Assembly: GCF_033366695.1 (NCBI RefSeq)
Contig: NZ_JAOBTQ010000001.1
Location: 992,001-1,056,000, forward strand
Source of the DNA: Streptomyces sp. SCL15-4
GTDB taxonomy: Bacteria > Actinomycetota > Actinomycetes > Streptomycetales > Streptomycetaceae
Direction: 5' to 3'
Length of the DNA stretch: 64,000 nt
The position numbers were made by a program, and so were the translations under genes. Of this stretch, positions 60,339 through 64,000 are shown piece after piece. The first letter of the stretch is position 1. Each line of letters opens with the position of its first letter. The notes beneath the pieces are model-generated. The model was not told where the DNA came from and did not search any database. It saw only the letters and a program-made list of their open reading frames with translations.

Positions 60339-61538
60339 ATGACTTTCTCCCTCGGCATCGTCGGCGCAGGACAGTTCTCCGGCCAGTTCGCCGCGCTCTT
60401 CCACGCCCATCCCGGCGTACGGGACGTCTATGTGACGGACGCCCTGCCCGAGCGCGCCGAGCGCCTCGTCGCCGCGAAGGGTCTCGCGGGCACGTTCCCG
60501 TCGTACTCGGCGATGCTGGAGTCACCGCTCGTCGACGCCGTCGCCGTCTTCACCCGGCGCTGGACACACGGTCCCCTGGTCATGCAGGGCCTGAACGCGG
60601 GCAAGCACGTGTACTCGGCCGCCCCCATGGCGGTCACCGCCGAGGAGGTCGCCGCGATCGTCGCGACGGTTCGCGCCACCGGACTGACGTACATGATGGG
60701 CGAGACCAGCCACTACCACCCGGCGACCGTGCACGCCCGCGCCAGGAACGCCGAGGGCGCCTTCGGCCGGCTGTTCTACGCCGAGGGCGACCACGTCCAG
60801 GACATGGACCCGGACTTCCGCGACGCCCACCGTTGCAGCGGCGGCGAGGACGGGCGGGCGACCGCCGGCCATCCCCCGCTGCTGTACCCGACGCACTCGG
60901 TGGGCGGGGTGCTCGGGGCCTGGCGGACGCACGCGGTGAGCGTGTCGGCGATCGGCGTCCGCGACGACCGCGACGATGGTGTTCTCGACCGCTCCGCCGG
61001 CATGTTCGACGACGACATGTCCAACGTCACCGCGCTGTTCGAGGTGGCGGGCGGCGGATCGTTCCGCACCAACGAGTTCCGGCGGGTCGGCTACCCGGCG
61101 CACCTGCGCGCGTCCCGGTTCCGGTTCTTCGGGACAGAGGCCAGCATGGAACAGCTCGCCACGGTGGCCCTGTGGCAGGACCGCGGCGGCGTCGAGGACA
61201 TCACCGAGCTGCTGGAGCCGAAGCGGAGCCCCGCGCCCGACGACCCGTCCCTCGCCGCTCTCGCGCCGGAACCGCGCGCGGCCTTCACCTCGGGCTCGGC
61301 GCCGGTGCACGACCGGTCCCGGCTGCCCCGTGAGTTCGACCGTCTGGCCAACGGGCACGAGGGCAGCCACCACTTCCTGGTGGACGACTTCGTCACCGCC
61401 GTGACCCGGCGCGCCCTGCCGCCGGTGAACGCGTGGGTGGCCGCCCGCTACACCCTGCCGGGCATCGTCGCGCACGAGTCGGCACGGCAGGGCGGGGCGC
61501 GGCTGGACATCCCGGACTTCGGGGACGCCCCCGCCTGA
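60339..61538 (+). CDS. Gfo/Idh/MocA family oxidoreductase
   Basis: 399 residues with the N-terminal NAD(P) domain (LGIVGAGQFSGQFAALF, glycine-rich loop GAGQFSG), the adjoining VDAVAVFTRRWTHGPLVMQGLNAGKHVYSAAPMAV block and GLTYMMGETSHYHPAT. The usual E-K-P lysine of the EKP motif is replaced (AAPMA), which occurs in some branches, so the catalytic set may differ. The C-terminal beta-sheet domain ends AARYTLPGIVAHESARQGG. Cytoplasmic; likely oxidises or epimerises a sugar or inositol derivative. Start ATG follows the palindrome directly, so the mRNA leader is short. Confidence 0.88.
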   Translation: MTFSLGIVGAGQFSGQFAALFHAHPGVRDVYVTDALPERAERLVAAKGLAGTFPSYSAMLESPLVDAVAVFTRRWTHGPLVMQGLNAGKHVYSAAPMAVTAEEVAAIVATVRATGLTYMMGETSHYHPATVHARARNAEGAFGRLFYAEGDHVQDMDPDFRDAHRCSGGEDGRATAGHPPLLYPTHSVGGVLGAWRTHAVSVSAIGVRDDRDDGVLDRSAGMFDDDMSNVTALFEVAGGGSFRTNEFRRVGYPAHLRASRFRFFGTEASMEQLATVALWQDRGGVEDITELLEPKRSPAPDDPSLAALAPEPRAAFTSGSAPVHDRSRLPREFDRLANGHEGSHHFLVDDFVTAVTRRALPPVNAWVAARYTLPGIVAHESARQGGARLDIPDFGDAPA

Positions 61539-61555
61539 CGGGACCCGCCCGGGGC

Positions 61556-62251
61556 TCAGGTGCCCGGCTTGCGGCCGTAGACGAAGACGTCGTCGCCGTT
61601 CCTCAGCAGCGACCAGTACTTCTTGGCGTCCGTCTTCGTCATGTTGACGCAGCCGTGCGAGCCCGGCGGGTTCCACATGCTCAGGCCCACCGAGTGGAAG
61701 GCCTGGCCGCCGTCGAAGAACTGGCTGTAGGGCATCGGCACGTCGTAGAGGTTCGAGACGTGGTCGATGTCCCGCCAGTAGATCTTCTTCAGGCCGGTGC
61801 GCGTCTCGTAGTGGTCACGGCCGGTGCGCACCGGCACCGGGCCGTAGACCAGCCGGCTGCCGTCCTGGATCCAGCTGAGCTGAAGCGTGAGGTTCACACA
61901 GGCGATCCGGCCCTTGTTCACCGGGCACTTGCCGTCCTTGTTCGGCTTCTTCCCGACGGCCTTCTGCTTGTTCATCAGGTCCATCACGCCCCAGGTGACC
62001 GAACCGGCGTAGCCGATGTCGGGGCTGATGCCGTGCCTGGTCTGGAATGTGCGGATCGCCGTGCAGTCGGCGGCGGACTGCCTGCCGTCGACCGGCCGGC
62101 CCAGGAACTTCTCCACCTGCTTCTGGTACGGCCCGGTGCTCGTGGTACAGCTCGCGGCCTGAGCCGGTGCCGCGGTGAAGGCGAGCGCGAGCGGCGTCAC
62201 CAGTCCCGTCACGCCCAGCGCTATGACGCCTCGTTTGCGTATGCCCCCCAT
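61556..62251 (-). CDS. Secreted L,D-transpeptidase (YkuD) with peptidoglycan-binding domain
   Basis: 231 residues. Signal peptide (GVIALGVTGLVTPLALAFTAAPAQAA), a peptidoglycan-binding-type helical domain (QKQVEKFLGRPVDGRQSAADCTAIRTFQ), and the YkuD domain with the catalytic motif SHGCVN (Cys201) and upstream His in AFHSVGL. It makes 3-3 cross-links or attaches proteins to the cell wall. Three extra cysteines (34 or 35, 63, 109, 118 region) could pair. It stands alone, convergent with the Gfo/Idh gene. ATG (MGGIRKRG) with GGAGACAGG upstream. Confidence 0.92.
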   Translation of the reverse strand: MGGIRKRGVIALGVTGLVTPLALAFTAAPAQAASCTTSTGPYQKQVEKFLGRPVDGRQSAADCTAIRTFQTRHGISPDIGYAGSVTWGVMDLMNKQKAVGKKPNKDGKCPVNKGRIACVNLTLQLSWIQDGSRLVYGPVPVRTGRDHYETRTGLKKIYWRDIDHVSNLYDVPMPYSQFFDGGQAFHSVGLSMWNPPGSHGCVNMTKTDAKKYWSLLRNGDDVFVYGRKPGT

Positions 62252-62399
62252 GGTGGCCTGTCTCCTTCCGGTTCCCTGGCGGTTCGCCCGGTCCTCCCGG
62301 GTGCTCCTCCAGCGCGATTTCCCGCGGTGTCGGACTACTAGACCCGGCCGGGGAGGGCATGGTTGTGGTTCCGGTCAGGCTGTGACGAAACGGTGAAGT

Positions 62400-63788
62400 T
62401 CAGACCGTATCGCACGCCCTGAGCAGCTCCACCGCCCGGGTGAGGGTCTCGGGTGTGGCCGTGAACGGCAGCCGGAGGTGGCGGCTCAGGGTGGCGCGGT
62501 CGGCGGCGAAACGGGGGCCCGGGGTGAGGGCGAGACCGCGCGCGGCGGCCCTCGCCGCGAGGTCGGCGGCGCGCGGTCCGGCGCCGCCCAGGTGCAGCCA
62601 CAGGCTCAGCCCGCCCGCCGGCACGGTGTACGTCCAGCCGGTATCGGCGAGCAGCCCGGCGAGGTGGTCGCGCTGGGCGCGCAGCCGGGCGCGGCGGTCG
62701 GCGAGCAGCGCCGGGAGCGGTGCGCCGAGGAGTTCGGCCGCGATGAGCTGTTCCAGCGGCGGCGGGGCGAGCTGCGCCTGGAGCGGACGCAGCAGCAGGC
62801 GCCGTACGAGGTCCGCGGTGGTCCGGATCCAGCCGACCCTGAGGCCGCTCCACAGGGTCTTGCTGACCGAGCCGATCTGGATCACCCGCGCCCCGGCGAG
62901 GTGCGGCTCGGTGCCGGGCGGTGTTCTCAGGTCGATGTCGCGCAGGGTCTCGTCGGCGAGGACGGTCAGGTCGTGGCGGTCGGCGAGCGCGGCGACCGCC
63001 CGGCGGACGGCGGGGTCCATGTGGGCGCCGGTCGGGTTGTGGAAGTCCGGCACCAGGCAGGCGAGTCGGGGGCGGTGGCGGCGCACGGCGGCGGTGAGGT
63101 GGGCGATGTCCCAGCCGTCCGTGGCGGAGACGGGGACCGGCAGCAGCCGGGCGCGGCGGGCGCGCAGCACGGCGAGGGCGCCGGGGAAGGCGGGGTTCTC
63201 CACCAGCACGGGCGCGGTGCGGTCGGTGTACAGCTGGTCCAGCAGGAGGGTGAGGGCGGCCTGGGCACCGGCGGTGACCAGGATCTGCTCGGGGCGGGTG
63301 GCGAGTCCGGCGCGGGTGTAGCGGTCGGCCAGCAGGGCGCGCAGCCGGGGCAGGCCGGCGGTGGCGACGCCGGAGTCCACGAGCAGCGGCGCGGTCAGCT
63401 CGGCGGCGCGGGCGAGGGCGGCGCGGTAGGCGTCGTGGGGCGCGGCGGTCACGGCGAGGGTGAGGTCCAGGTCGGCGCCGGGGGCTCCGCCCCGGTCGAG
63501 GGACCAGGGGGCGGTGCGTTCGGTGAGGCGGGCGGGCAGGCGTACGGCGCTGCCGCTGCCGTGCCGGGTGCGCAGCCAGCCGTCGGCGCGCAGCAGGCTG
63601 AGCGCGGCGACCACCGTGCCCCGGCTCAGCCGCAGGGTGCGGGCCAGTTCGCGTTCCGAGGGCAGCCGGGTGCCGGCCGGGAGCCGGCCGTCGACCACGG
63701 CGTCCTTCACCGCGGCGGCCAGGGTCCGGGCGAGGGGGCCGGGCCGGCCGCGCCAGTCGCCGAGCGCGGCGACGAATCCAGTGTCCAC
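62400..63788 (-). CDS. MocR/PdxR-type regulator (GntR HTH plus aminotransferase-like domain)
   Basis: 462 residues. N-terminal GntR winged helix: LARTLAAAVKDAVVDGRLPAGTRLPSERELARTLRLSRGTVVAALSLLRADGWLRTRHGSG. The rest is a fold-type I aminotransferase domain with ILVTAGAQAALTLLL, VPDFHNPTGAHMDP and the PLP lysine in IGSVSKTLWSGLRVGW. MocR proteins sense PLP-linked compounds and control genes of PLP or amine metabolism. The GTG (VDTGFVAAL) is chosen because GC-box operators and a leaderless-type promoter lie just upstream. It is divergent from a gene that begins at the right edge, probably its target. Confidence 0.9.
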   Translation of the reverse strand: MDTGFVAALGDWRGRPGPLARTLAAAVKDAVVDGRLPAGTRLPSERELARTLRLSRGTVVAALSLLRADGWLRTRHGSGSAVRLPARLTERTAPWSLDRGGAPGADLDLTLAVTAAPHDAYRAALARAAELTAPLLVDSGVATAGLPRLRALLADRYTRAGLATRPEQILVTAGAQAALTLLLDQLYTDRTAPVLVENPAFPGALAVLRARRARLLPVPVSATDGWDIAHLTAAVRRHRPRLACLVPDFHNPTGAHMDPAVRRAVAALADRHDLTVLADETLRDIDLRTPPGTEPHLAGARVIQIGSVSKTLWSGLRVGWIRTTADLVRRLLLRPLQAQLAPPPLEQLIAAELLGAPLPALLADRRARLRAQRDHLAGLLADTGWTYTVPAGGLSLWLHLGGAGPRAADLAARAAARGLALTPGPRFAADRATLSRHLRLPFTATPETLTRAVELLRACDTV

Positions 63789-63789
63789 G

Positions 63790-63827
63790 GGTCCAGTTTT
63801 ACCGGTCCACTTGTGGCGAAGTGGACC
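63790..63827. promoter_or_regulatory. MocR operator: GGTCCA direct repeats and a 9-bp inverted repeat
   Basis: GGTCCA occurs at 63790 and 63804, 14 bases apart, and GGTCCACTT (63804-63812) is the exact complement of AAGTGGACC (63819-63827), with a six-base spacer. This mix of direct and inverted repeats is usual for MocR/PdxR sites. It lies directly upstream of the mocR-like start, 38 bases before the divergent gene. Confidence 0.8.
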
Positions 63828-63864
63828 AGGCACGGGGCGGTCGCCGCGGCCTAGGGTGCGGCGC

Positions 63865-64000
63865 ATGGACCGTGTGCTCGCCGGTGATCTCGCCCGGCTC
63901 CCCGAACTGCTGCAGGCCGCCCGTGATGTCGCCGCCCGGGAGGTGGCGGGGCTGGCCGGGCGGCCGGTCGCCGCGCCGGGCCCGGTGCCGGGGCGGGCGC
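63865..64000 (+). CDS. N-terminus of a gene cut by the window edge (probable PLP-dependent decarboxylase)
   Basis: The visible 45 codons read MDRVLAGDLARLPELLQAAR then DVAAREVAGLAGRPVAAPGP. The helical start with an L-x-x-L-L repeat and the position, divergent from a MocR regulator, fit the N-terminal of pyridoxal-dependent amino acid decarboxylases (DDC-like) that are often found next to MocR regulators in Streptomyces. No catalytic residue is visible yet, so the family is only a guess from context. Confidence 0.5.
   Translation, partial: MDRVLAGDLARLPELLQAARDVAAREVAGLAGRPVAAPGPVPGRA

Noticed and set aside
1..64000. tRNA, rRNA, IS element, integrase/att site or prophage genes
   Set aside because: I looked for these and saw no transposase or integrase motif, no tRNA-like cloverleaf and no phage structural gene.

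Overview
The window is very GC-rich (third codon positions almost always G or C), uses GTG/TTG starts, and carries families typical of Streptomyces: PadR, BlaI, MocR and MurR/RpiR regulators, SpoIIE-type phosphatases with anti-sigma kinase domains, DUF1996, DUF4239 and DUF5709 proteins, Tat and Sec exported enzymes with C-terminal anchors, and a 20S proteasome beta paralog. I read it as chromosomal Streptomyces DNA of accessory character: many single-gene units, few operons, several decayed genes. I found no rRNA, tRNA, IS element, prophage or CRISPR array. Both window edges cut genes.

Layout. 1-7.1 kb: end of an unknown gene, a hydrolase with an acetoacetate-decarboxylase-like extension, an acyl-CoA delta-9 desaturase, a DUF4239 membrane protein and a Pro/Gly/Ala-rich surface protein whose repeat region changes reading frame. 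7.1-13.1 kb: flavodoxin-like protein, decayed methyltransferase, lipoprotein, an acetyltransferase resembling the C-terminal domain of human O-GlcNAcase behind a perfect CebR-type operator, a secreted DUF1996 protein, and an NlpC/P60 protein lacking its catalytic Cys. 13.2-23 kb: FprA-type ferredoxin reductase behind a possible iron box, a 1529-residue orphan protein, a PadR/membrane-protein pair with a perfect operator palindrome, a coiled-coil protein and a DUF1232 protein. 23-31 kb: SpoIIE signalling protein, FG-GAP protein, GH15 enzyme, small proteins, and a scrambled metallo-beta-lactamase-fold remnant.

31.4-34.3 kb holds the best candidate for an unusual system: a 980-residue NACHT (STAND) NTPase, a bacterial NLR-like protein, with the only in-frame TTA (bldA-dependent) codon I could find in the window. 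34-43 kb: DUF5709 protein, an orphan proteasome beta subunit with intact Thr1/Asp17/Lys33, a flippase-like plus glycosyltransferase pair, BlaI, a GH65/beta-phosphoglucomutase operon and a P-loop kinase. 43-50 kb: Tat-exported PAP2 phosphatase with a beta-strand repeat, a 219-bp tandem repeat, a MurR/RpiR regulator and a second SpoIIE phosphatase. 50-64 kb: DUF4232 lipoprotein, flavin reductase, an ATP-grasp/TetR/zinc-ribbon OB-fold cluster sharing CACTNAGTG operators, a large secreted esterase-like protein, a PPOX protein, an anchored S1 protease, a Gfo/Idh oxidoreductase, an L,D-transpeptidase, and a MocR regulator divergent from a truncated gene.

How the genes connect: the GH65 phosphorylase and its mutase should feed disaccharide glucose into glycolysis; GH15, the CebR-box acetyltransferase and the MurR/RpiR regulator point to carbohydrate sensing; the desaturase, the zinc-ribbon protein and an acyl-CoA-type TetR point to lipid metabolism. 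Decayed genes (methyltransferase, MBL, Gfo/Idh, and one unknown) show that the region is turning over.
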